Source: Lentibacter sp. XHP0401 (GTDB taxonomy: Bacteria; Pseudomonadota; Alphaproteobacteria; Rhodobacterales; Rhodobacteraceae). Taken from it: a DNA stretch of 64,000 nucleotides. The position numbers were made by a program, and so were the translations under genes. Numbering within the stretch: the stretch's first letter is position 1; every line of letters starts with the position of its first letter. Below the pieces are notes generated by a model. It did no database searches and was not told where the DNA came from. It saw only the letters and a list, made by a program, of their open reading frames with translations. The stretch covers positions 62,001 through 126,000 of the forward strand of contig NZ_JAOWLC010000013.1 in the NCBI RefSeq assembly GCF_025751535.1, read 5' to 3'. Shown here in pieces: positions 25,406 to 34,728 of the stretch.

Positions 25406-26980
25406 ATGCCTAAGGTAGCGGAAGTAAATGAGGCACAGCACATGATTACCGGCACCGTTCGCACGCAAATCGACCAAATCTGGAACGCGTTTTGGTCGGG
25501 TGGTGTCTCTAACCCTCTGTCCGTCATTGAGCAGCTTACATTTCTGCTCTTCATCAAGCGGCTGGATGATCTTCATACTGTCGAAGAGCGTAAATCCGAA
25601 GACCTCGGCATCCCGATGCAGCGCAACATCTTTCCCGAAGGCGCGGATGATAAGGGCGAGCCATACGACAATCTGCGCTGGTCCCGTTTCAAGAACTTCG
25701 AGGCGCGCGAGATGATGCGCATCGTGGATGAGCACGTCTTTCCCTTCCTGCGTCAGATGGGTGAGGAAGGTTCCTCCTACGGCACCCACATGAAAGACGC
25801 GCGGCTTGGCTTTTCCAATCCCAACCTGTTGGCCAAGGTCGTGCAGATGCTCGACGACATCCCGATGGATGATCGCGACACCAAGGGCGACGTGTTCGAA
25901 TACATGCTGGGCAAGATCGCCAGCGCGGGCCAGAACGGTCAGTTTCGCACGCCACGCCATATCATCAAGCTGATGGTCAACCTCATGGCGCCAACCCCCC
26001 AGGATACCATCTGCGATCCGGCAGCGGGCACCTGCGGTTTCCTTGTGTCGGCGGGCGAATACCTGCGCGACCATCACCCCAAAATGCTGCGCGACAAAGA
26101 CCAGCGCAAACATTTCCACAACGACATGTTCCACGGCTTTGACTTCGACAGCACCATGCTGCGGATCGGCGCGATGAACATGACGCTGCACGGCGTGGAT
26201 AATCCCGACATCGCCTACCGCGACAGCCTTGCCGAGGAACATGGCGCGGACGAAGGGCGCTATTCCCTGATCCTTGCCAACCCGCCCTTTGCCGGATCGC
26301 TGGATTATGACACCACGTCCAAAGACCTGCTGAAGATCGTCAAAACCAAAAAGACCGAACTGCTGTTCATGGCGCTGTTCCTGCGCCTGATGCGCACGGG
26401 TGGGCGCGCGGCGGTGGTTGTGCCGGACGGGGTGCTGTTCGGCTCCTCCAAGGCGCACAAAGACATCCGCAAAATGCTGGTCGAGGATCACAAGCTGGAC
26501 GCGATCATCAAAATGCCTTCGGGCGTGTTCCGCCCCTATGCCGGTGTGTCCTGCGCCATCGTGGTGTTCACCAAGACGGGTGTGGGCGGCACGGAGGACG
26601 TGTGGTTCTACGACATGACCGCCGACGGGATGAGCCTTGATGACAAGCGCACGCCGCTGCTGGACGACGCCAAGCTTGGCCCCGTGCCGGAGGTTGCACT
26701 GTCCGAAGACGAGCACGCCAAGAACAACCTGCCCGATATCCTGACCCGCTGGCAGGCGCTGGAGGGGGAGGCCGACCGCCCCCGCACCGCGCAAAGCTTT
26801 ATGGTGCCCGCGTCCGAGATTATCGCCACCGGATCATGGGACCTGTCCCTGAACCGCTACAAAGAGATCGAGCACGAAGAGGTCGAGCACCAATCCCCCG
26901 CCGAGATCATCGCGGAGCTGCGCGCGCTGGAAGCAGAGATCGCCGAGGGGTTGGATCGGTTGGAGGGGATGTTGGGATGA
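25406..26980 (+). CDS. hsdM: Type I restriction-modification methyltransferase subunit
   Basis: 524 residues from the ATG chosen here; a TTG 18 bases upstream and an ATG at 25442 are alternatives. An N-terminal HsdM_N helical domain (IDQIWNAFWSGGV...FLLFIKRLDDL) is followed by an N6-adenine methyltransferase domain with the SAM motif DPAAGTCGFLV (about residue 205) and the catalytic NPPFAGS motif (about 290). Together with HsdS it methylates the recognition site; with HsdR it forms the restriction complex. hsdS starts within its stop codon. Confidence 0.95.
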   Translation: MPKVAEVNEAQHMITGTVRTQIDQIWNAFWSGGVSNPLSVIEQLTFLLFIKRLDDLHTVEERKSEDLGIPMQRNIFPEGADDKGEPYDNLRWSRFKNFEAREMMRIVDEHVFPFLRQMGEEGSSYGTHMKDARLGFSNPNLLAKVVQMLDDIPMDDRDTKGDVFEYMLGKIASAGQNGQFRTPRHIIKLMVNLMAPTPQDTICDPAAGTCGFLVSAGEYLRDHHPKMLRDKDQRKHFHNDMFHGFDFDSTMLRIGAMNMTLHGVDNPDIAYRDSLAEEHGADEGRYSLILANPPFAGSLDYDTTSKDLLKIVKTKKTELLFMALFLRLMRTGGRAAVVVPDGVLFGSSKAHKDIRKMLVEDHKLDAIIKMPSGVFRPYAGVSCAIVVFTKTGVGGTEDVWFYDMTADGMSLDDKRTPLLDDAKLGPVPEVALSEDEHAKNNLPDILTRWQALEGEADRPRTAQSFMVPASEIIATGSWDLSLNRYKEIEHEEVEHQSPAEIIAELRALEAEIAEGLDRLEGMLG

Positions 26981-28161
26981 GTTGGCCCCTTGTCGAATTA
27001 CAAAGTTTCTGCCGCACGGGAAGCGGAACAACACCATCAAGGAAGAATGCAGAGTTCTATGAGGGCACGATCCCTTGGGTCAAATCTGGCGAATTACGCG
27101 AAACAGAAATTTGCTCAACGGCGGAACATGTTTCTGCTGAGGCCCTTGAGAAAACACCTTTGAAACTTGTTCCGAAAGGCGCGCTATTGGTTGCGATGTA
27201 TGGTGCCACAGTAGGCCGTGTAGGCTTACTTGGCATTGAGGCAACTACTAACCAAGCGGTATGCCATGTGGTCCCAGACCCGTCCAAAGCTGATACTGGA
27301 TACATGTTTCACTTACTGCAGGCCAAAGCTGCTGAACTCGTGGCACGTGGTGTCGGTGGTGCGCAACCAAACATTAGCCAAGGCATAATAAAGTCACTCA
27401 AAATCCCCGTCCCGCCGCTGGAGGAGCAGAAGCGGATTGCGGGGATATTGGATCAGGCGGACGCGCTCCGCCGCCTCCGCACCCGCGCCCTCGACAAACT
27501 CAACACCCTCGGACAGGCGATCTTTCATGAGATGTTTGGGGATGTGGTGCGAAACTCCAAAGGTTGGGCTGACAAAGATTATTTGGAAAGTATCGCAGAC
27601 ATCGCTTCAGGAATTACAAAGGGCCGCAAAACTGGCGATGCACCGTTGCGCACTGTGCCATACATGGCAGTGTCAAACGTTCAAGACCAGCGCCTCAAGA
27701 TGGACGTTGTCAAAGAAATTGAAGCGACAGAGGCCGAAATTGCCAGATATCTACTCAAGCAAGGCGACCTGCTTTTAACTGAGGGTGGCGACCCCGATAA
27801 ATTGGGGCGCGGATGCCTCTGGAGTGGAGAGCTTCCCGAGTGCATCCATCAGAACCATGTATTCCGCGTTCGTATCAGTGATGAGCGCGTCAAACCAATT
27901 TTCTTACAGTGGCTCGTCGGGAGCCAGCGAGGGAAGCGATACTTTCTAAGCGTTGCAAAGCAAACCACAGGTATCGCATCAATAAATAAAACCCAGTTAA
28001 AGAAGTTTCCGCTTCTGTTGCCTCCTTTGGACCAGCAAAAAGAATTCGAATCTCGCATTTCGGTATTGGCCAAATCGTTGGGCCAGCAAGTTTCCGCAGC
28101 GAAGAAAGAGAAATCCCTCTTTGCCGCGCTCCAACACCGCGCATTTCGCGGGGAGCTTTGA
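26977..28161 (+). CDS. hsdS: Type I restriction-modification specificity subunit
   Basis: 394 residues with two target-recognition domains, each closed by a conserved helical spacer: the first ends at LKIPVPPLEEQKRIAGILDQ (about residues 145-165), the second at FPLLLPPLDQQKEFESRISV (about 345-365). The two domains define the two halves of a bipartite DNA target, which cannot be predicted here. ATG overlaps the hsdM stop (ATGA), so the two are coupled. Confidence 0.94.
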   Translation: MSWPLVELQSFCRTGSGTTPSRKNAEFYEGTIPWVKSGELRETEICSTAEHVSAEALEKTPLKLVPKGALLVAMYGATVGRVGLLGIEATTNQAVCHVVPDPSKADTGYMFHLLQAKAAELVARGVGGAQPNISQGIIKSLKIPVPPLEEQKRIAGILDQADALRRLRTRALDKLNTLGQAIFHEMFGDVVRNSKGWADKDYLESIADIASGITKGRKTGDAPLRTVPYMAVSNVQDQRLKMDVVKEIEATEAEIARYLLKQGDLLLTEGGDPDKLGRGCLWSGELPECIHQNHVFRVRISDERVKPIFLQWLVGSQRGKRYFLSVAKQTTGIASINKTQLKKFPLLLPPLDQQKEFESRISVLAKSLGQQVSAAKKEKSLFAALQHRAFRGEL

Positions 28162-28282
28162 CCACAGCTCACTCAAAGGTTGAGAAAACCAACACTCCGC
28201 TCTAACCTCCTGAAATTCAGGAATTCACAAATCCAATTGCCCGTTATCAGGCTTCGGCCACCCAAATTTGTAAAGTGTCGCC

Positions 28283-30382
28283 ATGAAAGCCACCCACGCC
28301 CATCTTTTGAAGTTCATCAATAGCGCCACGCAGTTCGTGATCCCGATTTATCAGCGCACCTACTCATGGACCGAAAAAGAATGTCAGCAACTTTGGGGCG
28401 ATATCCGCAAGGCCGGCAACACCGATCATATCCCCGTGCATTTCCTTGGCTCGGTTGTCTATATTGAGGAAAGCCTGTCCAACGCGTCAAGCAGGGCCCC
28501 GTTGCTTGTCATTGACGGCCAACAGCGTCTGACATCAGTGACCCTTCTTTTGGCGGCCCTCGCGCGCAAGGTTGGCGACGATGAACCTTTCGACGGGTTT
28601 TCCTTCAAAAAAATCCGCAACCGCTATCTGCTTGACCCTGATGAAACAGGTGAACGTCAATTCAAGCTTCTGCTATCCCAGACAGATCGCGAAACGCTTA
28701 ATGCGCTTGTGCAGGGCAACGCATTGCCAGACCTAAAATCCAGGCGGCTGTCGGAGAATTTTGATCTCTTTTGCCGTTGGCTCGATCAGGATAAAGGTGC
28801 CGTTGCAGAGATCTGCGCGGGTTTGGCAAAGTTGATGATCGTCGATGTCGCGTTGAGCCGTGATCACGACAATCCGCAGCTGATTTTTGAAAGCATGAAC
28901 TCGACCGGTAAAAAGCTGTCACAGGCCGATCTGATCCGTAATTTCGTGCTGATGGGACTGGAGCCTGACCTTCAAACGCGCCTTTACGAGCAGTATTGGC
29001 GCCGTATGGAAGAAGGGTTCGGCCAATCGGCCTATGCCTCGCACTTTGACGGCTTCATGAGGCATTATCTCACTGTCGTAACAGGATCGATCCCGCGTCT
29101 GGATGACGTGTATGAAGCCTACAAGCTTTACGCACATGAACAACTTGCGCACGCGCGCGACATCGAGGATCTAGTTCGGGAAGTGTGGGAATTTTCCAGT
29201 TGTTTTCGTGCGTTGGCATTGGGGCAAGAGAAGAACCCGCAGCTTGCAATGGGGTTCAATGATCTGCGCGAGTTAAAGGTAGACGTCGCGTATCCATTCC
29301 TGCTCGAAGTTTACAGAGATTTCGAAGCTGGCCTGCTGAATGCTGATGAGTTCCTCGAGATCGTTCGATTGGTCGAATCCTATGTGTTCCGGCGCGCAAT
29401 CTGTGCTGTCCCCACCAATTCAATGAACAAGACATTCGCGACTTTCGGACGGTCGCTAAAGAAAGATCGATATCTTGAGAGCGTGAAGGCACATTTCCTT
29501 ACTATGAAGTCCTATCGCCGTTTCCCCGTCGATGATGAGTTTATCGCCCGCATGCAAGACCGCGACCTCTACAACTTTAGAAGCCGCGCCTACTGGTTGC
29601 GGAGGTTTGAGAACTTCGGGCGCAAAGAGCGCGTCCATATTGATGACTACACCATCGAACACATCATGCCACAGAATGAAATCCTGCCAAAGCCATGGCG
29701 TGACGCCCTTGGCGACGATTGGTCCGAAATCCAGGCAAAGTGGCTGCACACTCTCGGAAACCTGACCTTAACTGCTTATAATTCTGAATACAGCGATAAG
29801 AGTTTCGATCAAAAGCGGGACATGGAAGGCGGGTTCAAGGAAAGCCCGTTGCGTGTAAGTCGAGGCCTCGCCCAGTTGGAAAAGTGGGACGAGAACGCCA
29901 TCAAAGCCAGAGCGAATACAATGGCGAAGCACGCAGCCGAAATTTGGTCGAGGCCTCAATTGGCTGCGTCAGTATTGTCGACTTATCAAGAGCCAACTTC
30001 GACAGCTGCTGAATACTCTATTGATGACCACCCCCACCTTTTGAATGGCGAAATGAGTAGTTTGTTTGCCGAATTCAGCAGAGAAGTTAAAGCTCTCGAC
30101 CCTTGTGTGTCCGAGCAGTTCTTGAAGCTCTATGTTGCGTTCAAAGCAGAAACAAATTTCGTGGATGTGATACCTCAGGTGAAGGCGCTCTTGGTTTCGC
30201 TTAAGATTGATATTGAAGAGCTATCTGACCCTAGGAAACTTGCTGTTGATGTCCGTGACCGTGGGCGTTGGGGGAATGGCAATACTGAAGTGAAGTTTAG
30301 TGATCGAGACGATCTTCCATACGTCATTGGGTTGGTCCGACAGGCTCTCGACTTACAGTTGGGCTCGGAAGTCACTACATGA
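28283..30382 (+). CDS. DUF262/DUF1524 (GmrSD-like) nuclease within the type I locus
   Basis: 699 residues. The N-terminal DUF262 domain has FVIPIYQRTYSWTEKECQQL (residues about 17-36) and the ParB-like nucleotide-site motif LLVIDGQQRLTSVTLL (about 75-90). The DUF1524 domain has the HNH-type motif DDYTIEHIMPQNE with HTLGNLTLTAYNSEYSDKSF (about 455-515). The last 110 residues look like a DUF5655 tail. This architecture resembles GmrSD-type IV restriction enzymes that cut modified phage DNA. It lies between hsdS and hsdR and overlaps hsdR by 4 bases (ATGA), so it is made in step with the restriction subunit. Confidence 0.88.
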   Translation: MKATHAHLLKFINSATQFVIPIYQRTYSWTEKECQQLWGDIRKAGNTDHIPVHFLGSVVYIEESLSNASSRAPLLVIDGQQRLTSVTLLLAALARKVGDDEPFDGFSFKKIRNRYLLDPDETGERQFKLLLSQTDRETLNALVQGNALPDLKSRRLSENFDLFCRWLDQDKGAVAEICAGLAKLMIVDVALSRDHDNPQLIFESMNSTGKKLSQADLIRNFVLMGLEPDLQTRLYEQYWRRMEEGFGQSAYASHFDGFMRHYLTVVTGSIPRLDDVYEAYKLYAHEQLAHARDIEDLVREVWEFSSCFRALALGQEKNPQLAMGFNDLRELKVDVAYPFLLEVYRDFEAGLLNADEFLEIVRLVESYVFRRAICAVPTNSMNKTFATFGRSLKKDRYLESVKAHFLTMKSYRRFPVDDEFIARMQDRDLYNFRSRAYWLRRFENFGRKERVHIDDYTIEHIMPQNEILPKPWRDALGDDWSEIQAKWLHTLGNLTLTAYNSEYSDKSFDQKRDMEGGFKESPLRVSRGLAQLEKWDENAIKARANTMAKHAAEIWSRPQLAASVLSTYQEPTSTAAEYSIDDHPHLLNGEMSSLFAEFSREVKALDPCVSEQFLKLYVAFKAETNFVDVIPQVKALLVSLKIDIEELSDPRKLAVDVRDRGRWGNGNTEVKFSDRDDLPYVIGLVRQALDLQLGSEVTT

Positions 30383-33300
30383 CCCAATTCGCATTTCTCT
30401 CCTCCGATTTCCCCGACCTCAAGCAACACGCCGAAAAGGCCGAAAAGTTGGCCCTGTCCGACCCGCGCGGCGCGTGTTTCTGGGCGCGCCTCACGTTGGA
30501 AACGGCGCTGAAATGGCTTTATCGTCGTGATCCGGTGTTGCGGAATCCTTACGATCAGAATCTGGCCGCCCTGATCGCGGAACCCAGCCTTGAGGCGCTG
30601 ACCGGCCCCGCCATCGCCACCAAGGCAAAATACATCAAGGATCAGGGCAACCGCGCCGCCCATGACAGTGGCAAGCCCCTGACCCCGCAGGATGCGGCCT
30701 CAACCGTGCGCGAGCTGTTCCACGTCTGCTACTGGATCGCCCGCACTTATGCGACGGGGGCGAAACCTGATCCGGCGCTGACTTTTGACATCGCCAAGCT
30801 GGAAAAGTCCCTCACCATCTCGGCCAGCACGGTTGCGCAGATCCAAAAGATCGAGGGCGACGTCAAAGCGGCCAACAAACGCGCAGAAGATGCCGAGGAG
30901 GCGCGCAAAACCTCTGAGGATGGCCGCAAGGCGCTCGAGGAAGAGCTATCCCGCCTGCGCACCGAAGTCGCCGAGGCCCGCCGCGCCAACCAAGCCGTTC
31001 CGGACGACCACGATTACGACGAAGCCACCACACGCGACGCATTCATCGACCTGTTGCTTAACGAGGCAGGTTGGCCTTTGGATCAACCCCGTGACCGTGA
31101 ATATCCGGTATCCGGAATGCCAAACCAGAAAGGCACCGGTTTTGTCGATTATGTGCTTTGGGGCGATGACGGCAAACCCCTGGCCGTGATTGAGGCCAAA
31201 CGCACCAAGAAAGACAGCCGCACAGGGCAGCAACAGGCAAAACTCTACGCCGACTGCCTTGAGAAACAGTTCGGGCGCCGCCCCGTCATGTTCACCACCA
31301 ACGGGTATGAGCATTGGCTCTGGGATGACGCGCAATATCCCCCGCGTTCCGTGTCGGGGTTCCTAAAGAAAGACGAGCTACAGCTGCTGCACCAACGTCG
31401 TGGCAATGTGAAACGCCTTGGAGATGTCGAGATCGACCAAGACATCGCAGGCCGTTTCTATCAACAGCGGGCCATCCGTCGCGTGGGCGAAGCGTTCGAG
31501 AAACACGCACAGCGTAAAGCATTGTTAGTCATGGCGACAGGCAGCGGCAAAACCCGCACTGTGATCGCGCTGATCGATCAGCTGATGCGCGCCAACCGCG
31601 TCAAGCGCGTGCTGTTCCTCGCCGACCGGATCGCATTGGTGAAACAGGCGCACGGTGCATTCAAGGCACATTTGGGTGCGACACCGAGCGCCAACCTGCT
31701 CGAGCGCCACGACCCCAAAAAGAATGACCACTCCGGCGCACGCGTTTGCTTGTCGACCTACCCCACGATGATGGGCCTCATTGAGCAGATGAAGGGCGGC
31801 GAAAAGCGGTTCGGCTCGGGTCACTTTGACATGATCGTCATTGATGAGGCACACCGATCCGTTTACCGGAAATACCGCGCCATTTTTGAATATTTTGACA
31901 GTCTACTGGTCGGTCTAACCGCCACCCCGCGCGACGAAATCGATAAAGATACCTATTCGCTCTTTGGTCTCGAAAAAGGTGTTCCGACGGACTCCTATGA
32001 CCTCGACGATGCCGTAAGTGACGGTTTCCTCGTGCCGCCAAAGACTATCTCGGTGCCGCTAAAGTTCCAGCGTGACGGCATCGACTATAATCAGCTGACG
32101 GACGAAGAAAAGGAAGAATGGGACGCAATCGAGTGGGACGAGGAGGGCAACGTTCCCGACCGTGTGGAGAGTGCCGAGCTGAATAAATGGCTGTTCAACA
32201 TCAATACCGTGGACAAGGTCCTGGAACACTTAATGCGCAACGGCGTCAAAGTTGCGGGTGGGGATCGCCTTGGCAAGACAATCATATTCGCGAAAGGCAA
32301 CAAGCACGCCCAATTCATTGTCGACAGGTTCGATGCAAACTATCCCCACTATAAAGGGCAATTCGCCAAGCTTATTGATTACAGTGTCAGCTATACCCAA
32401 TCCCTGATTGATGACTTTTCCGAAAAAGAAAAAGCACCACATATCGCGGTGTCGGTAGACATGCTCGACACGGGCATCGACGTGCCTGAAGTGGTGAACT
32501 TGGTATTCTTCAAGATCGTCCGCTCAAAAACCAAATTCTGGCAAATGGTTGGTAGAGGCACACGTTTGTGCCCGGATTTATTCGGCCCGGGTGAGGACAA
32601 GAGCGAGTTCGTGATCTTCGATTTTTGCCAGAACCTCGAGTTCTTTAGCGAAAACCCCAACGTGACCGATGGCGCGGGAACCAAACCGATCGGTGAACGC
32701 CTGTTTGTAACGCGCGTAGAGCTGATCGAAGCGGCACAAGAGCACGAGGAGCCACATGATGAGTTCGTAGCCGCCATCAAATTGCGCCTTCAAAACGAAG
32801 TGAGCGGCATGCCTATCGAGAACTTTATCGTGAGGGCTAAACGCCGGAGCGTTGAAAGGTTCCAGAAACCCGATGGCTGGTCAGAACTTGACCTTGAGGC
32901 CCGGCTCGCGCTTGTTGAAGATGTTGCCGGCCTTCCATCGGCTTTTGATGATGGCGGACTACCAGCTAAGCAGTTTGACCTTCTTTGCTTAAACGCACAG
33001 CTCCAGCTACTTAAAAATGAGAGTGGGTTTAGCCGTCTGCAACAGCGCATTATTCAGTTTGCGTCCGCGCTGGAGGAATTATCCAATGTGCCATTGGTGG
33101 CGACGGAATTGGAACTGATCCTGGAGATCCAGACAGATGCCTATTGGGATGATGTCACCGTTGAAATGCTCGAAACTATCAGGCGCCGACTGCGTGATCT
33201 TGCGGAGCTGATCCAGCCAAAGGAACGGAAGATCGTGATCACCGATTTTGAGGATGAAATCGGAACGGGAGAAGACGTCACGATGCCCGCTATCGGGGAC

Positions 33301-33774
33301 GGCGTGGACAAGGCGCGCTTCAAAATGAAAGTTCGCCGGTTTGTAGATGAGCACCGCAATCACATCACGCTAAATAAAGTCAGACTTGGTGAGCAATTGA
33401 CCAAGCAGGATCTGGAGGAATTGGGCCGGATACTGATCAATGAGGGCGTTGCTGACGATACGGCTTTGGAGGATCTTGCGATGGACGGAGGGCTGGGTCG
33501 CTTCCTAAGATCGCTGACTGGGTTGGATCGGGCTGCAGCGAAGGGGGCCTTTAGCGACTTCACCACACAACACCAGCTCAACGCCGATCAAACCGAGTTT
33601 CTTGATCTGATAATCGATAGCTTAACCGAGAGTGGCATCATTGAACCCCAAACTTTCTATGAAAGCCCATTTACCGACTTAGATGACATGGGGATCGCTG
33701 GGATTTTTGACCGAGAGCAAGCCAAAACGATTATCGGCATAGTCAGAACACTGAATGATGCCGCGGCAGCGTGA
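30379..33774 (+). CDS. hsdR: Type I restriction endonuclease subunit with N-terminal DUF4145
   Basis: 1131 residues. A DUF4145 domain (about 1-115; ARLTLETALKWLYRR) is followed by a charged coiled coil (about 135-205), then the HsdR_N nuclease (TGFVDYVLWGDDGKPLAVIEAKRTKKD, with the D...ExK residues at about 253-275). The SF2 translocase follows with Walker A MATGSGKTRTVIALI (about 385), VIDEAHRSVYRKY (about 490) and QMVGRGTRLCPDLFG (about 720), and then an EcoEI-type C-terminal domain. It translocates DNA and cleaves unmethylated DNA as part of the HsdRMS complex. Confidence 0.95.
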   Translation: MTQFAFLSSDFPDLKQHAEKAEKLALSDPRGACFWARLTLETALKWLYRRDPVLRNPYDQNLAALIAEPSLEALTGPAIATKAKYIKDQGNRAAHDSGKPLTPQDAASTVRELFHVCYWIARTYATGAKPDPALTFDIAKLEKSLTISASTVAQIQKIEGDVKAANKRAEDAEEARKTSEDGRKALEEELSRLRTEVAEARRANQAVPDDHDYDEATTRDAFIDLLLNEAGWPLDQPRDREYPVSGMPNQKGTGFVDYVLWGDDGKPLAVIEAKRTKKDSRTGQQQAKLYADCLEKQFGRRPVMFTTNGYEHWLWDDAQYPPRSVSGFLKKDELQLLHQRRGNVKRLGDVEIDQDIAGRFYQQRAIRRVGEAFEKHAQRKALLVMATGSGKTRTVIALIDQLMRANRVKRVLFLADRIALVKQAHGAFKAHLGATPSANLLERHDPKKNDHSGARVCLSTYPTMMGLIEQMKGGEKRFGSGHFDMIVIDEAHRSVYRKYRAIFEYFDSLLVGLTATPRDEIDKDTYSLFGLEKGVPTDSYDLDDAVSDGFLVPPKTISVPLKFQRDGIDYNQLTDEEKEEWDAIEWDEEGNVPDRVESAELNKWLFNINTVDKVLEHLMRNGVKVAGGDRLGKTIIFAKGNKHAQFIVDRFDANYPHYKGQFAKLIDYSVSYTQSLIDDFSEKEKAPHIAVSVDMLDTGIDVPEVVNLVFFKIVRSKTKFWQMVGRGTRLCPDLFGPGEDKSEFVIFDFCQNLEFFSENPNVTDGAGTKPIGERLFVTRVELIEAAQEHEEPHDEFVAAIKLRLQNEVSGMPIENFIVRAKRRSVERFQKPDGWSELDLEARLALVEDVAGLPSAFDDGGLPAKQFDLLCLNAQLQLLKNESGFSRLQQRIIQFASALEELSNVPLVATELELILEIQTDAYWDDVTVEMLETIRRRLRDLAELIQPKERKIVITDFEDEIGTGEDVTMPAIGDGVDKARFKMKVRRFVDEHRNHITLNKVRLGEQLTKQDLEELGRILINEGVADDTALEDLAMDGGLGRFLRSLTGLDRAAAKGAFSDFTTQHQLNADQTEFLDLIIDSLTESGIIEPQTFYESPFTDLDDMGIAGIFDREQAKTIIGIVRTLNDAAAA

Positions 33775-33822
33775 AAGACGAAGTGTTGCGATTGTGGCTT
33801 TAGGCCCCAGACACTCCCGGCG

Positions 33823-34605
33823 GTGAATTCGCAGTGTGAATGCATCATGGAACTGAAATGCGGTCTATGGCAGCATGCTGATATGATCGAATTCCGCACT
33901 CTCGCCGATGACCATCCCGACCTCGCGCATTCTCCGATGCTTCGAGGCGCTCTCCTGACCCTGCAGTATGCGCAGAAACACGGCTCAATTGGCTTGACTA
34001 ATACCAAGGCCTTCAAGCGCATCTTCGTTCATTGGGCCGTCGAGAATTTCGACTGGCCGGGGAAAAGTGCAGAAGAGATGTTCCGCTACAACAAGGTGAT
34101 CAATGAATATGATTTTCCCCCGCTCGAGGTTTTGCATTTCCTGCTGATTTCCCTGCGTTTGGGACGTCATTTCAAGGGTGAGTTTCGGCTGACCAAGCGT
34201 GGCGCCGAGTTGACGCAAGCACCTGGCCGCTTGTTCGCCGAGTTGATTCCGCACTTTGTGCTCTGGATCGATCACGCTTCCTATGCACGCTTTGACGGCC
34301 GCCCCTTAGGAAAATGGGACGTCTGGATGAACGTGATTAACGTAGAGGCCGATCATGGCACGACCGAGGCTGCCTTGTTCGAAACCTTCTACGGTGAGCC
34401 AAAAGATTGGCATACCGAGGGGTGGCGAGAGATGGCAGCGTTTTCATCGTGCGTGCTGCGGCCGCTCGAATGGGCGGGATTGCTGATCGAGACTCGCGAA
34501 GACGGCGCCGGCAAGCAAGTGTCTCATGTGTTCAAGACCCCGCTCTGGCGCAGCGCGCTTAACCTTGACACAGATGACATGCTGCGTCCGATGTTCGTTC
34601 AGTGA
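33823..34605 (+). CDS. Unknown island protein
   Basis: 260 residues, or 240 from the internal ATG at 33883 (MIEFRTLADDHPDL), which may be the true start; neither has a strong ribosome site. No catalytic motif or membrane segment is evident. It is rich in aromatic residues and looks alpha-helical (HFLLISLRLGRHFKGEFRLTKRGAELTQAPGRLF), suggestive of a winged-helix-like fold. It lies 48 bases past hsdR and is convergent with hamB. I do not recognise a named family with confidence. The setting suggests a defence or island-maintenance role, which is inference only. Confidence 0.7.
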   Translation: MNSQCECIMELKCGLWQHADMIEFRTLADDHPDLAHSPMLRGALLTLQYAQKHGSIGLTNTKAFKRIFVHWAVENFDWPGKSAEEMFRYNKVINEYDFPPLEVLHFLLISLRLGRHFKGEFRLTKRGAELTQAPGRLFAELIPHFVLWIDHASYARFDGRPLGKWDVWMNVINVEADHGTTEAALFETFYGEPKDWHTEGWREMAAFSSCVLRPLEWAGLLIETREDGAGKQVSHVFKTPLWRSALNLDTDDMLRPMFVQ

Positions 34606-34728
34606 GATGTTTCTACTGCTCCCCAAAACGCGACGCGGCTCGCTTATGACGGCCCAAACCGGGCCTTTCTAATGTCTTCAATCGCTGCGGTGCATCTTCA
34701 TCGGAACAGACGTTCATTGTTGGCCCAG

